Under the pieces are notes generated by a model. The model was not told the origin of the DNA and ran no database searches. It was given only the letters and a program-made list of their open reading frames with translations. A stretch of 64,000 nt of DNA from Mansonella perstans (Eukaryota; Nematoda; Chromadorea; Rhabditida; Onchocercidae), in assembly GCA_037074765.1 (NCBI GenBank), contig JBAMDO010000137.1, positions 62,001 to 126,000 of the forward strand, written 5' to 3'. A program made the translations under genes and the position numbers. How positions within the stretch are numbered: the first letter of the stretch is position 1; every line of letters starts with the position of its first letter. Positions 36,201 to 50,300 of the stretch are shown here, one piece after another.

Positions 36201-39200
36201 ATTGGTTTCTTACTTTTTGGAAAAAAAGAAAAAAATAAATGGATGATTGCCTTTTTTTTCAGTTTGAATTCCATTAGAAAATTTTAAATCAAATATATCA
36301 ATTAATGAAATCAATAAATTATAGACAAATTTTAATTTTAAAGACAACTTATAAGATTAATAATGAATGTTTAAAATTGAACAATTAATGTACATTTAAT
36401 AAAAGAAAAAAATCTCTGAATAAATTTGATTATATTGAAAAGTTCAAATTAGATAAGAAAATTAAAAGTAATTAATGAATTTCTGAATAGTGAAATTAAT
36501 TAAATCAGATAAATATTTTCAAAAGAAATGTGCTAGATTTTATTATAGCAAATTTCAAAATTCATTTTATTATGTTTTAATATTATTCACTGTTGTTGTT
36601 GATAAATAAATTTGAATTCATTGATGAAAAAAGCAAATGAGTGAAAATTTCTGGAAATCTTCTTTTTTCCATAAATCCGGAAAGATTATTATTCCTTTTT
36701 TTTGTTGAAAATATTGAAGTTTATTTATACGCATATTTCCTTGAAAATCTCACTTTTCCTGCTTCCTTTACTTCTCATGTTCTGTTGAATCCAGAAATGA
36801 AAAATAATTGATTGCATTTGGAATGCTTCTTATAAATGGCACAAAGTAAACAAGCAAAGAGAGATTGAAACGATGAAGTAAATGCTGTTTGATAGTGATA
36901 TGATATCAACGAATACATTTTTAGATTTGTCATTTTTGGATTATTGATTAATTCATTTCTGACAATAATTTCAATGGAATTATTATTGTAAAAATAGTTC
37001 CAGATTATTAATTATTATTACAAATTAATAATTGATAAGTTTTTTCAAATAAATTTTTTTAAAAAATATGACATTGTTAAAGAGTAATGGTAAAGAAGAA
37101 ATAATAATAAATAATCTCGTAATATTTTTAGAGTCTATAAGTAATAATTTGATAACAAATTAAAATAATATAATTATTGAAAATAAAATAATACTAAATA
37201 TAATGTGCAATGATATCTGATATACAAATTAATTAGCATCAAAAAAAGTATTATAATATGCAAATTTTGCAATAATAGTAAATTAATATAATAAGGATGG
37301 AAAGTTGTAAAACAAGGAGAGAGAGAGAGTTGTAGGAATAACATACTAAATTAATCCTTCCATTCACTTTTGAAATTTCTTTTTGCAAATGATTTATAGC
37401 ATTGGAAATATTAGTGGTAGCGAATTGTTGAAATGCCGAAATTGTCAATAATTTAATTAAGAGGAAGCACAAAGTTCGTGAATTGGAACATTCGATAGCA
37501 AAGGCACCGGTTGGTTCAGATATATACAAGCGTTCCTTTGTTTCACCAACAACCATAACACTTTCCGGCTGCAATTATTATCATCATATACAATTCTTAT
37601 CATTTTTTTACAACCATAAACTATCTTAGCTAGAAAAATTATAGCTATAAAAATAGTGATAATCACTTAACAGTACAATGGCAAAAATTTCAACGAAATG
37701 ATTCGACTTTAGTTACGAATAATTATTTTATTGCATTTCATCGGTATTTATTCTATCAGTATAGCACTATTATTGTTATGGACAATAATTGAGTGATAAG
37801 TAATTCATGTTAAAATTTCAAAACGCTTTAATCCATTTTTTTTCTGAATTCTCTTTTCTTTGTTTCTTCTTACTTAATCCATTAACATAATGACACATTT
37901 AAATATATTGCTTAATTGTGACCACTTACTGACCAACAGAATATAGATCGATAAAAAGAGGTGCAAATTAGAGAAAACAATGGCAATTTGTTAATGCTAT
38001 ACATTATTTAACATGCTGATATTTACTTCTTCCAACTAAAAATTCGATTTGAAGATTAAATTAAATTGTAGTAAATTTTATTTTCCAAATAATGTAGCAT
38101 AATTGGTACAGTTTTAAAATACTTTTTAAACTGAACAACATAATTCATGAATGATTTCTGTGAATTGATTTGATTTAAGAAATTTGAAAGGTTCAAATAC
38201 ATAATTTTGACATTAATTTATTATCCAGTAAAATTTGTCCAAATATCTCTTTTTTAACAATTTCACTATTAAAGCTTAATCATTTGATGGCCAAAAATTT
38301 GGCTACTTCCTAATGCTAGTTTTTGACCAGTTGACCGTTGGTCTTTGCTGTAGTTTAGTTTATTGACTGCAAATTTGATGCTTTGACATTTTCATAAAGC
38401 ACGCATATCGTCGGCGTAGAAATACAATCCATCAGTTTTTGCTAATTAGATTGAAATATTAATAAAGTTCTATGAATACCTATTGAAATGCAATAAATGA
38501 CTGCACTATCGATTATAAAAATGGTACTCCTGCATCATTGATAGTATGGTTATTGGTCATAATGATAATAACATCCACTTATTAAGAATGACAAATGGTT
38601 ATATTATCAATTGCAATATAATTAGTGATAATAATAACGGTTAAATGTAACGCGAATAATCATTTGAATGCAGTATTATGATTTCTTTCTTACAACTGTT
38701 CCCAATTCAAATTTTAAACGATTTTTGAAATATTATTATGTATGACAATTTTTGCTTAATATTTTAATTTAGCTTTGTTATATCATTTGATCGAATGTTT
38801 GTAATCTGAGTAATAAAAAGCTTCAAATTAATGAACATGTTATTTTAATTAATATAAGATTTACCATCCAACTAAGGGATGAAGAAAAGTGTTTAATAAA
38901 ATTTTGAAATAATTAGGGAAATTAAAATGAATGAAAAGGAAATCTGTAGAATTGAGTGGAACATACATTCGAATTTGTTCAAGTTTTGAACATTTCATGA
39001 GAAAGAGAAGAAAATGTAGTTTCAAAATTCGTTTGAAGTTTGAAACTTGGATTTGACAAATTTCAATCCCGAGAAGGTTGCAATTAATGTATATAATTTG
39101 ATTTCTTGCTCTTTTAACAAAATTTAATTTAGAAAAAATCGAGAAAGGAGAAAAAAAACTTTAAAAAAGTGAAGAATTCGAATTTTCTTTTTTTTTTTGT

Positions 39201-42200
39201 TTTAAATTCTAAGCTTCTTTGATATTTTCATTAATTTTAAATAGAAAAAATAGTGTGCAATCATTAGCATTTTGATTTATTCATTGAAAAATTCTACCGA
39301 GCAAGTTTCTGTAAAAAATAAATAATTATTACTCATTAAGAAGATTTAATGGCAAAAAATCTGAAGTGTTCTTAAATTTTATAGATTTCAATAAATTGAT
39401 GTTGATTATATAGAATGCTATTATTTCATTAAAGATATCAATTCTAAATGAATATTTGCAAATTTTGGAAGCATTATTGCAAAACAAATGACTTTTGGGC
39501 TGTAGACTTTTGGACTTAATAAGAACAATATGAGACTAGCAGATCTGTAACACCATTATCTCAAGCTTTTACAATAAGATTTTGTTCCCCTTTTTTTAAA
39601 TTTTGAAGTTTATTTTATCAACAAATTTTAAAAAATTTGATACAAAAATTCCGGCGAAAACTTTACTTAAAATAAATGCCTACCAAATTAAGAGAGAAAT
39701 CTTTGCCCTTAAACCGAATTGAAGCTCCACTTTTGGTTAGCGTAATCATGCATTCTGTGAATGACCCATTCCGACTTTTGATAATGCCTTTTTCTACTTC
39801 AAAAATTTGCGTTGTATACGTTGGAACAACGGTTGATTGTACAGGTGACATTGACGTTGATGACGTGGAAACGAGATCACGTGCAGTGCAATTTGTTGTC
39901 TCACAAATACCTTTGATCGTTCGGTAAAATCGATCGCAATCATCAGCCGAAACTACATTGATACCGTATGTTTCGCCATGATAATGCCAGTAAGCGAAAC
40001 AGGATGATACACGAGTGATACGATTTGCTGGAATGTATTTAATCAATTTTGAATTTATCATTAAATGAAAGTCAAAATTGACTGAAATTTTCGAACAAAT
40101 TTTTGTAAATTTTTTTTAAAGGAATGAAAAGTTTGCGATTTCCATTTATAATTTATTTTACTATTATAATTTTTAACTTCAATTATTTTGTTTTTAAATT
40201 ATAGTAAAGCAGACTATTATTGTGCAAATATCCGGTATAAAATTGGAATAATTTTATTCATATGATGTTTTTTCCCTCTAGAATTTCAATTTGAAGTTCA
40301 TGTAATTAATGAAAGCAAATTAAAGGTATGAAATTTCTCCACACAAATAATTAGCGTTGGCAAGAGCATTATCATCATTAATGTTACTATTATTATCATC
40401 ATATTATTGCCATTATCATTGTTGACAATTATATTTTATTTTTAGAAATTTGAAGCTTTTAAAATTTAAATTTAAAAAGCAAGCAAATTGAAGATATATT
40501 CTGAAATCTTCTCAGTATTAATATTAATAAATAATTAGTAAAAATTTCTGCTATTCTTCGGGAAAAAACAGTTTCACGATTATTTTATTTTACTTTTTAA
40601 CTTGGTTTGTTTCTCTATCACTTAATTTTACTTTATTCATCAATTTTATTTGTAAAATAAAAATTTTAATTTTTTTTTTGAATGGTAACTTTCCAGAATA
40701 TCAGCATTTTCCCTCTTTGAACCTTCTTAATGATCAGAAGATGAAAGAAAGCACCTTTATAATGTATTTTAATAAAGTATGAAAGAGAGATTCAAACACT
40801 TCAAATTAAATTAGCCTTCATTATATAATGATTGCAGCATTCTCAATGAAATGGTTAGCACAACATAGACCAATTTCCTTTGCTTCTCGTTAATTATCCT
40901 TCCCTTTCCTAATTAGTAGACTTTTCCTGACCAATAATTACTCATAGTTAGAATGTAAACAAATATATCTATACTGTTTTGCAAATTCATTTCACAATAT
41001 TTTCAAGAATGTGAACATTCGACGAAATATTGAATGTTGAAAAGGATTTTTCATACTTAACTTGAAAAAATGAAGCGTTGCGAATTATTTAACAAACAAC
41101 GTTAAATAATCATAAGCCATGAAGTAAGTATACTTAAAAAAAGAAAACAGACTACATGCTTCAGAATTTTAAATTCTTTCCTAAAAAAAGTATTATGGAA
41201 ATTAAATGTTAATTAATGCAAATATTCCAGCAACTATACAATTTCAAATATGTTTGAATGTTTTGTGTTTATAGCATTTTCATCCGAAATGATGAATTAA
41301 CTGTAATTTAAAGTAATAAATGATATTTTTGAAGATGGAAAGATTACGATTAATAAAAACCAATCATACATACTTATTTGATTTATAAAAATTAAACTTT
41401 AACACTTACACGCATCAAGAATTTGCTCGTTAACAATTCCCGATTCATTTTTAATAAGCAATTGAATAGCTTTACAATGCTCATGATGTTTTCGGATTGG
41501 CATCTCAACAACCGCAATGGATAGCAATGATGGATACAGCATATTCCACTGGGTTCGATCTGATGAAAGCCGAAATAACTCGGCCCATAATCTATCAATA
41601 ATCATTTCATTCGAAATATGCGAAAATTGTGACAAAAATTTGAAGTTATAAAAGAACCTGGAATGTTTCAAAAAGCAATTTTAGACAATCAGGAAGAAAA
41701 CGATTCGAATAGAAAAGAAATTTCTAATATTAAGTTTTTAATTATCTCTTCGCCGGAAAAAAAACTATCAGGATCGATTAGAATTGGTATTCAATAAAGT
41801 ATAGTTGACAAATTATTCAAGAAGATTTAAGCTAATGAAACTGAAAATGTATTAATTTAGAATTATTTCAAATATTTCATTACCTTTCACATCGTCACTT
41901 TCTTGCTTTTTCACATTTCTCTCTCTTTTTCCTTTTTTCATTTACACTCTCTTATCATAATGAGGAATTCTTTATTTTTTAATTTAAAAATTTTAAATTG
42001 AAATCAAAAAATGGTAAATAAAAATTTGCTATTGCTATATTCATTTATTTTTCCTTATTTCATAAAATTATAAGCAAATTTAATATTCAAAGTTAGTAAA
42101 ATTATTTGTAAACACACATATATACATAACACACATACACACATACATACATTCCAGACAACAATAACATTAACTCGGTGAGAAACTTTCAAAAGAGAAC

Positions 42201-44322
42201 ATAGGCTGTAGAAAAAGCAACTGGAGAGGGATGCAAGAAAGATAAAAGTGTTGAGGGTCAAACGAAAGATATGAAAGATAGGATGAAGCATAAGTTCACG
42301 AAAAGAACATCAAATTGCTGGAACACATTTCAATTTCATCCAAAATCTAGACGTATTCATTCCATCCCATTTTGTTTCCTTACTCTTTCCTTCCTTTTTT
42401 ATTTTTCATTTCCACTCACTACAAGTATCATCAATGTGTTTGCAATAAAACGATCGATTTGAAGAATTCAATAAATTTTAATGGATTATTTTAATGAAAA
42501 TTTAAAATTAAAAAAAAAGAAAAACGGATTTTCATCAATAATAATTAAAAATTTGTTTATTAGTATTTATAATATTTTATGAGGCAATTATAATTGCATA
42601 ATTATCGAAGATCGAGATTTTTTTTTTACCTCAACATAACGGAAAAATCGGAGGGTATGTAACTGCGAAAAGTGAAATGACAACGATAATGATGACTCTT
42701 AAATAAAGTGATAAAGATAACGATGATTTTTTTAAATGAAGTGATAACGATAACAATAGTTTTCGAATGAAGCATAATTGTCGTAATGTTGAGCAAATCA
42801 AATTAAAAAAAAATTTTCATTTATTATCAAAATTATTTAAATAAGAACAATAAATCGTTGTTGTTATTTTCAACTTATTAAATTCAATTCTGTAATATTA
42901 TTTATTTCAGCTAAAGTTTTTAAACTTATCTTAACACGAACAGTGCAAATGAAATGAGCTAAATTTGATGCAACAGTGACAGAGGAATTAATTTGAAATG
43001 CAATACTTTGCTATTGATTGACGTTCTGGCTATTTTTTATGCGTATTCTTCAGGTTACATCTAGCTATTGCTTATTGGCTATTTGTCATTTGTACTAATA
43101 GCTTTTTGCAGATGTGTTCTAATTTCTTCCTTTAAATGAAATAAAAAGTTCAAATTAAAATTTGCTCCTTTTATTTTGCTTAAAATTAAAAATGCCTGTT
43201 TGCATTTCAAAGGTCAATCAGTGAAGTCAGTGAAAATAAATAAAATGAATTGGTTAAAATTGTGGAACTATCAATCCGGAAAATCCATCATCTGTGCATA
43301 TTCGTGTTTAAAACAATTAATTCACAATGATGAATGAAATTATTGCTGAAACATATTGAATAAATAAATGAGAAAAGAAATAATAAAATTACTGAATGAA
43401 ATGAAAGGTATAAGTGTTGGTTATTATATCATTTCTAAGTAATTAATCAGAAGTAGCAAATGTGACAGTGGTCACAGGATAGACTGAAAATAAACAAATA
43501 CTATTCAGAAACAGCAAAAGTTTGTTAATGAATTTGTTTATTTGAATAAAAAGTTTAGTTTCTTCTTTAAATGAAATGAGCAAAAAGTTCCAAATTAAAA
43601 TTTGCCTCTTTTATTTTGATTGAAAATGTCTATTTGTATTTGAAATGGACGATCAATACAGATCAATAAAGGCAAATGATCATATCGCGGCTATGTCATA
43701 GACATTTGTCATATCTGGTACTATCGTAAACGTCTATTATATCATGACAGTATCATATATTTGCTGCTGTTTGCCAGAAATGAATCTCTTATTTTTCCTT
43801 ATTTTTTCAGAAATAGCATTAAATTACATAGCCAATAATTCATTTGATATGAGCCAAGAATAATTTATTGAAAAACTAAATATTACCACATATAATTCAT
43901 ATATAATTTTTAGTTTGATAAATTTGATAAAAAAAGTTTGAATTCTTTTGACTTGTTAAAATTATTATTGTAAATTTGTGTCAGTTTTAAGTTTTTTTTT
44001 ACGCCAAGAGAAAAGCGAGAAGAAAAAACAAACATCGCGAAGACAAAAAAACGATAAAATTAAATTTTTAAGAAGAGAAAAAGAAATTTTAAATCAACCA
44101 ACCAATTTAAATAAGTTATTAATGAAATAAAGAATTACATGCATTCATGCATGCAAAATGCAGAAGAAATGCAAGAAGAAACCTGAATTGTGTTATTGTT
44201 TGATGACGAGAAGCTATTGTTGTTGTTGTCGCTGTTGTTGCGACATAATGATTAGTTTCTGTCAAATCATCAGAAAAGCAATAGCGTCGAATTTCGCAGG
44301 GACATGATAGAGAATTTCCCAT
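27553..44322 (-). CDS. tiam-1: TIAM/Still-life-type Rac guanine-nucleotide exchange factor, 18 exons, about 1,040 aa
   Basis: Activates Rac at membranes. Exons: 44322-44183, 41657-41410, 40027-39684, 37568-37347, 35607-35464, 35247-35168, 34795-34615, 34375-34217, 32336-31998, 31786-31526, 31169-31020, 30846-30741, 30569-30423, 29962-29829, 29633-29484, 29458-29417, 29209-29007, 27628-27553. N-terminus MGNSLSCPC: Gly2 myristoylation, Cys palmitoylation likely. EVH1 ~60-165 (LWAELFRL, SNRITRVSSCFAYW); PH/coiled-coil-extension ~220-420; Ras-binding ~405-480 (VSVLLPSGSIMHLRQ); PDZ ~490-560 (VEVGDLVISVDNRLISS); DH ~680-880 (LLIKPIQRVLKYPLFL); PH ~885-1015 (HINWLNC, YQFCCCQAEIKNHFIKSIRK). EVH1 is shared with Drosophila Still life, not vertebrate TIAM1. 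The ATG follows an acceptor (ttatcag) by four bases. A 25-base out-of-phase stretch breaks the second PH domain; the last exon is chosen by phase. Confidence 0.92.
30211..30284 (+). repeat. (TG)n microsatellite in a tiam-1 intron
   Basis: A run of about 30 TG dinucleotides with a few A and C interruptions lies in the intron between the DH exon ending at 30,423 and the exon starting at 29,962. It is probably length-polymorphic. Confidence 0.95.
35377..35404 (+). repeat. Poly(A) run in a tiam-1 intron
   Basis: An almost uninterrupted run of about 28 A in the 216-bp intron between exons 5 and 6. On the coding strand it is a long T tract. Its length in the assembly may be unreliable. Confidence 0.9.
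41658..44182. other. tiam-1: First intron of tiam-1, with a ~100-bp diverged duplication
   Basis: This 2.5-kb intron separates the myristoylation exon from the EVH1 domain. Copies at 43,123-43,220 and 43,559-43,660 run in parallel (cttcctttaaatgaaa..., caaattaaaatttgc, cttttattttg) at roughly 80-85% identity. Long first introns often carry regulatory DNA, but I see no specific motif. Confidence 0.65.
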
Positions 44323-44329
44323 ATTCCTG

Positions 44330-47300
44330 ATAAGATCCTGGATGCTTCTTCTTCTTTCTTTTTTTCTCTCTTTTAAAAAAAAAAATTGTAAAAATTAAAC
44401 AGAGAAAAGAAAAAAAGACAGGTGTGAAAAGATGGGGAGCTAAAATAATAACAAAAACAATCTTCAACATTGAACTTTTGGCTAGATGCGATAAAAGTGA
44501 AAAAAAAAAGGCCTCGTGTAAATAGAATGAGTCTTGTGGCGCTAAGCTTTTCATATCTTTCTCTGTTATCATCGATTCTTAAGTTTCGTTTTTCTTCCAT
44601 GTCCTTAATTGGCATATCCACGAATTTTGAAAAACTGTGAAATGTTTTTGCTTCAACTAAAAAACTTCAAATGCTTATGTATGGACTGATTGAAAAAGGC
44701 CAAGATGGATTAATAGTATTGCGAAAGAGCATATGAATGTGAAAGTAGAATAGCTGTTGTAGAAGTAGTAGAAATGGTAGGCCAGCCCCAAAATTCATAT
44801 GTTGCACCCAATGGGAAAGATGAAATGAAATGAATGAATATGCCAACACTAGACTTAAGTCCTTAAAAATTCTACCCATATAGGCCATCAATTTCAGGAT
44901 CCATACTTCATTTCATATGCATTAGAGCACTACATTTAGATCATGGATATTTGACTAGTATTAGTATTAAAAAAAAGGAAAATCCCAACCGCGAGAACAA
45001 GGTGTTTTACTAAAGATTTAAAGTTAATGGAGAAAAATTGGAAATATAACGAATTCTTTTTTGGAGGCTACTAACATTTATATTTTCTAAAGTATCCGCG
45101 GTGGGAGTGGCGACAAAGCAATAACACAAACTTGATCACTAATAAGCATCATTAACAGGAGTTAACATCTAAATCCATACTTCATAAAAATCCGAATTTC
45201 TAGAAAAAAATGTCGCAGGATTCAAAGTGATGCAGTGTCATAAAAGTTGACAAATAATGCTAAAACATTTATATATTTGTTTCATACAATATATTAATTA
45301 ATATTACAAAAAATCCAAAATGTCGTAAGATTGATGATAAACCAGGTTACTTCGATTTGGGTTGGTGACCTATCTGGTTACCTCAATCTATATCATTTGC
45401 CTCTTCATTAATTACTTAGCAGCTCAAATTTCTAATCTTCAATCTTTTTCTTTGCTCCTAAATTTATTGCACAATCTCTGAATTATGCAGAAAGAAAAAA
45501 GAAGCTGAATATTCAAAAGTCGATCTAATTAATTAAACGTAGGTAAAATGAAGTGATGTTAAAAACTAAACTCATTTAGATCAAGTAAGTTAAAATAAAT
45601 GATATTGGTATCAATAAAATGATTGTAATTAACGGTGAGTGAAAATAAGTCTTGACATTTCATTTATTTATCAATGGCTATAAAATTTTAAAATTTTTTC
45701 CAAGAATTTCAAAAAGGGAAAAACGGAAACTTGAAGTTATGATAATTTATCATTTTGGATTATATATGATTGGCTCAAAAAACATTTGATTGCATAGCTG
45801 AATTCCCAAGCAAACCATTTAAAATATTTTTGAAACCGTTTTTGAGTAATTAGATTCTCTAAAAAGTTGCAAATTTACTTTTCTTCATTGTTAAAAAGCG
45901 AGATCGTACGTTCTTTAAGAAGAAATCATATACTTTAATATTAATATATAAGTTTATACTAGTACTGAATTTTTTCGATTGCATGGTCATATGGTTAGTG
46001 GTCTTCCTAATTAATAACAGTGCAATAGCAATTCTTGAATATCTAGTTGTAAATTTCAATTTTAATTATTTGCAACTTTTTACCGACCTATCATAATTGA
46101 TTCATATTTTCATCCAATATCAGTAGTTTAGAAATAACAGAGAATATTACGCTTCCGCCAATTGTATTCTGAGATGGCTAAAAGCAGAAATTAATGAGGG
46201 TAAAGAAAAACTAATTAACATTGCCAACTGATTGCTAAACGAACAAGTAGTGATGAATCGAAAAAATGATCAAAGTAGTTAAATTTGAAATAATATGCTA
46301 AGCAAGATTTTTAAAAAAAGGAACCAGAAAATGATGACCGGAAATTTCATATATAAATTCCAAAAGTGGAACTTTCACTTGAATGACACTTTTTATCTTT
46401 ATTCTTCGAATATTTAAAAAATATTGTAGATTCTTGAACTAAAAATCCGATTTCTTTGTTAATTTGACGTTTTTAAAAAAAGGAATCGAAACTGTAAAAA
46501 AAGTGATGAATTGATGGATTAAACTGTAATATTGATTGATCGGATGAATAAATTACGAGAGAACGATGAAGAGAGAACAAGGGAAAAAGAGAGAGGGAGA
46601 TAAAGTAAATGTTTCTAATCAACTTTCCATCTTTTTTAAAAAATAACTCAAAACTCGTACAACCCGATCAGTAACAACCTATTTTCCATATTTATCACCA
46701 TATGTGAACGATAAAATTTTTGTAAATTATATCAAATGACCGCCTTCATGAAAACTTTGCACTCAGTTTAATATGTTTTTGCTGAAGCGGGGTCATCATT
46801 CAATTTCTACGTATCCAAGTTTCATATAAATCACAAAAGATAATTGTCTGATAATAATAGACCACATTTACATGTCTATTCATTGATGTCTCTTACAAAT
46901 TGTATGAATATTGAGTTAATTTTATCAATGAATAAGAGATATTGAGAATTTTTCGAATTCTTCCATACAATTATTAAATATTGAACCTCATAGATATTGC
47001 AAATTATCTGATCTAAGATTATCTTTCATCGTCTGGTGCATGCCATTTCCCTGATAAAATTGACTATTTTCGATAACTATACGGTGATAAATAATCACTC
47101 ATGCAATATCAGTAAAGTAAGCGATCATAATTGCAACTATGTTGCAAGTTAGTGTGTGTTGTATTTTCCGATTCGCAATAATCCTCTCAGTAATGATTAA
47201 AGGCTGCATATGTTCCCGATCATCTGATTGATTACATCCTCATGTTCAGTGATATTTTAATTGAATTTGACAGATGTTTATCAATTAAAAATTTCGATTT

Positions 47301-50300
47301 TAATTTTAAAGTTTGCGCTAAAATATCATATGCAAACTTCCGTGAAAACAATCTTAATTCCTTAACAATAGATAATATCGCTTCATTTTTATAGTTTAGT
47401 TTAAATTCGATGTGCTATTTTGAATCACCCATTAGGATCAAATGGTATATCTTTTTCATTAAACGGTAAATTGTTAAAAAGTTTTATGTAGTCTTGTCTT
47501 CTCTTAAAAAGAAACTACTCTAGCTTTTTTATTTATATCATAAGATTCAAAGACATTGCACTTCATGAGTGAATCACCTGTAATCCACGGATCACAATTG
47601 GAAATCGCTATAATGCTGTATGATTACTGATAAAATTCACTAAAAGGTATGTGAGGTTGGGCTTAGCTTTAATGAATTACGTCTAATATAATAATAGAAA
47701 AAGATCAATTGAAATACATTGTTTCAATTTGTAACTTTTACGATGTACTGTGGGCACTAATCAGTTAGTCAAAACTAAGTGACACATTACAGAAAGAATG
47801 CATGCAATCGATAAAATTAATTAGCAATTGATTGTTTCAAATTGAAATCAATGTAGCATACAATAGAAATCTAATGATTTGACATCAACCAGTGTAAAAT
47901 CCAGCTAGATTGTAGAATACGAGAAATGAACAATCAATCATTTTGGTTAAACAATTCAATTTATGAATAAATTGTGTCATTTTTTAAAAATATTGGATAA
48001 ACTTCAATAAATTTGAAGATTAAATGGTCACGATCAGTATCACATGCATTCTTCAACACTTACTAGTATTTTGTTTGTGATTTCAAAATGGATTTGTTTA
48101 TTAGTTCTCTTTTATTTCTCATCAATCGAAGTTTAACAAGTCATCTTTACTTCTAATCCTGAAAAATAGCCAATAAATCTTTTCTTTTAGCTTTAAAATA
48201 TAGAAAACTTCAAAGAAATTTATCATATCGATTACTAAATTACTTATCATTATCAATTTCTTGATCGATCTATCAAGCCTTTGACCAGCTACATCCTAAT
48301 ATCATTAATGATCAGATTGACATATAAGAATGATCTTTCTTATCAATGAAACCATTCTGAAAAAATTATATTGATTTTTTCAGTACTCATACTTTTCACC
48401 GCATAAAAAATTTTGAATAATACGTATGATTTGTTGAATCATTAAAGTGAATGATTGTTTGCGACATTTGTGACACAAATCTGTGATATTTCCTATCACA
48501 TTAATGCACTTCTCGACAAGCGGATTCATAGCTGAATGAATTGATGATTTCTTGAGAAAAAAATTTTCATGAATATTTCAAATTTCAAACACTAGTTTGA
48601 TCCAGAATAAAATAATGAAATCAGAATTGAGAATAAACCGAAAAGATTTAGACTTATTTTTATCTTAACTTTTTTTGATTTCAGAACAAAAGTTTATCTT
48701 CTTTTTCAGGTAGTGCTTGAAAGGTTTTAAGGTCTACTTTAATAAGTAATTTAAAATACACCATTGTTAATTACCATCTTTCATGGCTATTTTCGTTTTA
48801 TTTCTTATTTCTTCGAATTTTGATAATAACGGAATAGCAAGTGAGCAAAATATTTAGCAGCATAAGCATGCTATGCAAATTTATATTATTTTTATAACCG
48901 CAAATGATCAAGCGATTAAAATTCAGAAATTAAATTAATTTACTGAATAAATGATGGAATTCGATGTTGAAATCTTCCGCTTCCTTCAGCTTCCATCCAA
49001 GTTGTCGTTGTTGCAAAAATTTTTTTCTCAGTAATGAAATTTCGTATTTGTAATTAAAATCAATTAAATTGAATAATGAAATATTTTGATGGACATACAT
49101 AAGTTTTATCATTTTTGTCTTCGCGTGCATATAAGTTTTGTCAGAGAATATTTGGATAAAACTAAAATGGATGTAGAGTGAAAAAACGAACAAAAATTCA
49201 ATGAATAAGTGGAAGATCATTTCATCGAGGATCCCAACCATTTATATAAGCGGGAATGATTTGCATGAATTAAATATTAATTCTAAAGCAGGATGAATTT
49301 AGAACAAAGATTTCTTTCGACACTTTAATCACTGATATTGGCTTTTAAACTGAAAGAAGAATTCACATGTGCAAAGCTTCAATAATATTACAATAACTGG
49401 GTTCCATTAGCTATAGTAATTTGCCCTGGAAATATAAACTAAATTATTCACAGCAGATCTTCAAGATTCTTCAACAAAGATCTTCTTGAACGTCCTGTAT
49501 CAGCATAACAGGCATTGTTTGCTATAGAGAAATTCTTCAGTGATTCAGAAAGATAATATTATCATGTTTTTTTTTCTTAATCCTAACCATATTAAAATTT
49601 ATTTATTTTGCGATGGAAAATTTAAACAACTTTTTTTTTTCGAAATAAATAATAAAATAAAAATGAAAACAACAATCAATCAGTGTAATTAGTAATTCCA
49701 AACTGAATATGGTTCATCTTAGAAACAGATAATGGAAAACTTTGCATTACTAAATAGGCTTTCCATCAAATAAGAATTATATGTCAGTCCTTTTTAATGA
49801 CCTCATATGCATAACAATCCGATTTTGGTTCAGAATAACTTCCTCTTCTTGGATTATATGCAATTTACCATTTTAGCTTTGATATGGAGAGCTGAAATTT
49901 TTAAATACAAAAGTAAAATGATCAAAATAATAGCAATCAAATAATTTTATAACATTTTCGTAATTTCATTAATTTTTATAAAATACTGAACAGATGATAA
50001 ATTAGACGATTGCAAAATTAAAGGCAATGAAATTTAATGAAAAGTTTTAGCAAGATAAGTTTTTTTTTTTGTTAATTTGGCCTAAGAAAACAGAGCTAAA
50101 TTGCAGAGTTGAACAGCTTGAAATGAAAAAAACATATTGAATAGAATAATTTGAAAACATTCAGAACCATAATAGTCATTAGTTATTATGGAATCATGAT
50201 ACTTCCATATTTAAAACAAAAAAAAAAAACAAGCGAGAAACACCAAGCATATAAAGAGAACCATATAAAAAAGCTATAAGAGAAACTAATAAAAGAACAA

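Noticed and set aside
44373..44891. Minus-strand frames just upstream of the tiam-1 first exon
   Set aside because: They are Phe/Lys-rich noise, and the strong acceptor four bases before MGNSLSCPC argues that the coding sequence starts there.
48930..49241. 103-codon minus-strand frame with a protein-like tail
   Set aside because: The N-terminal two thirds is low-quality hydrophobic sequence, and no acceptor or family could be identified for the tail.
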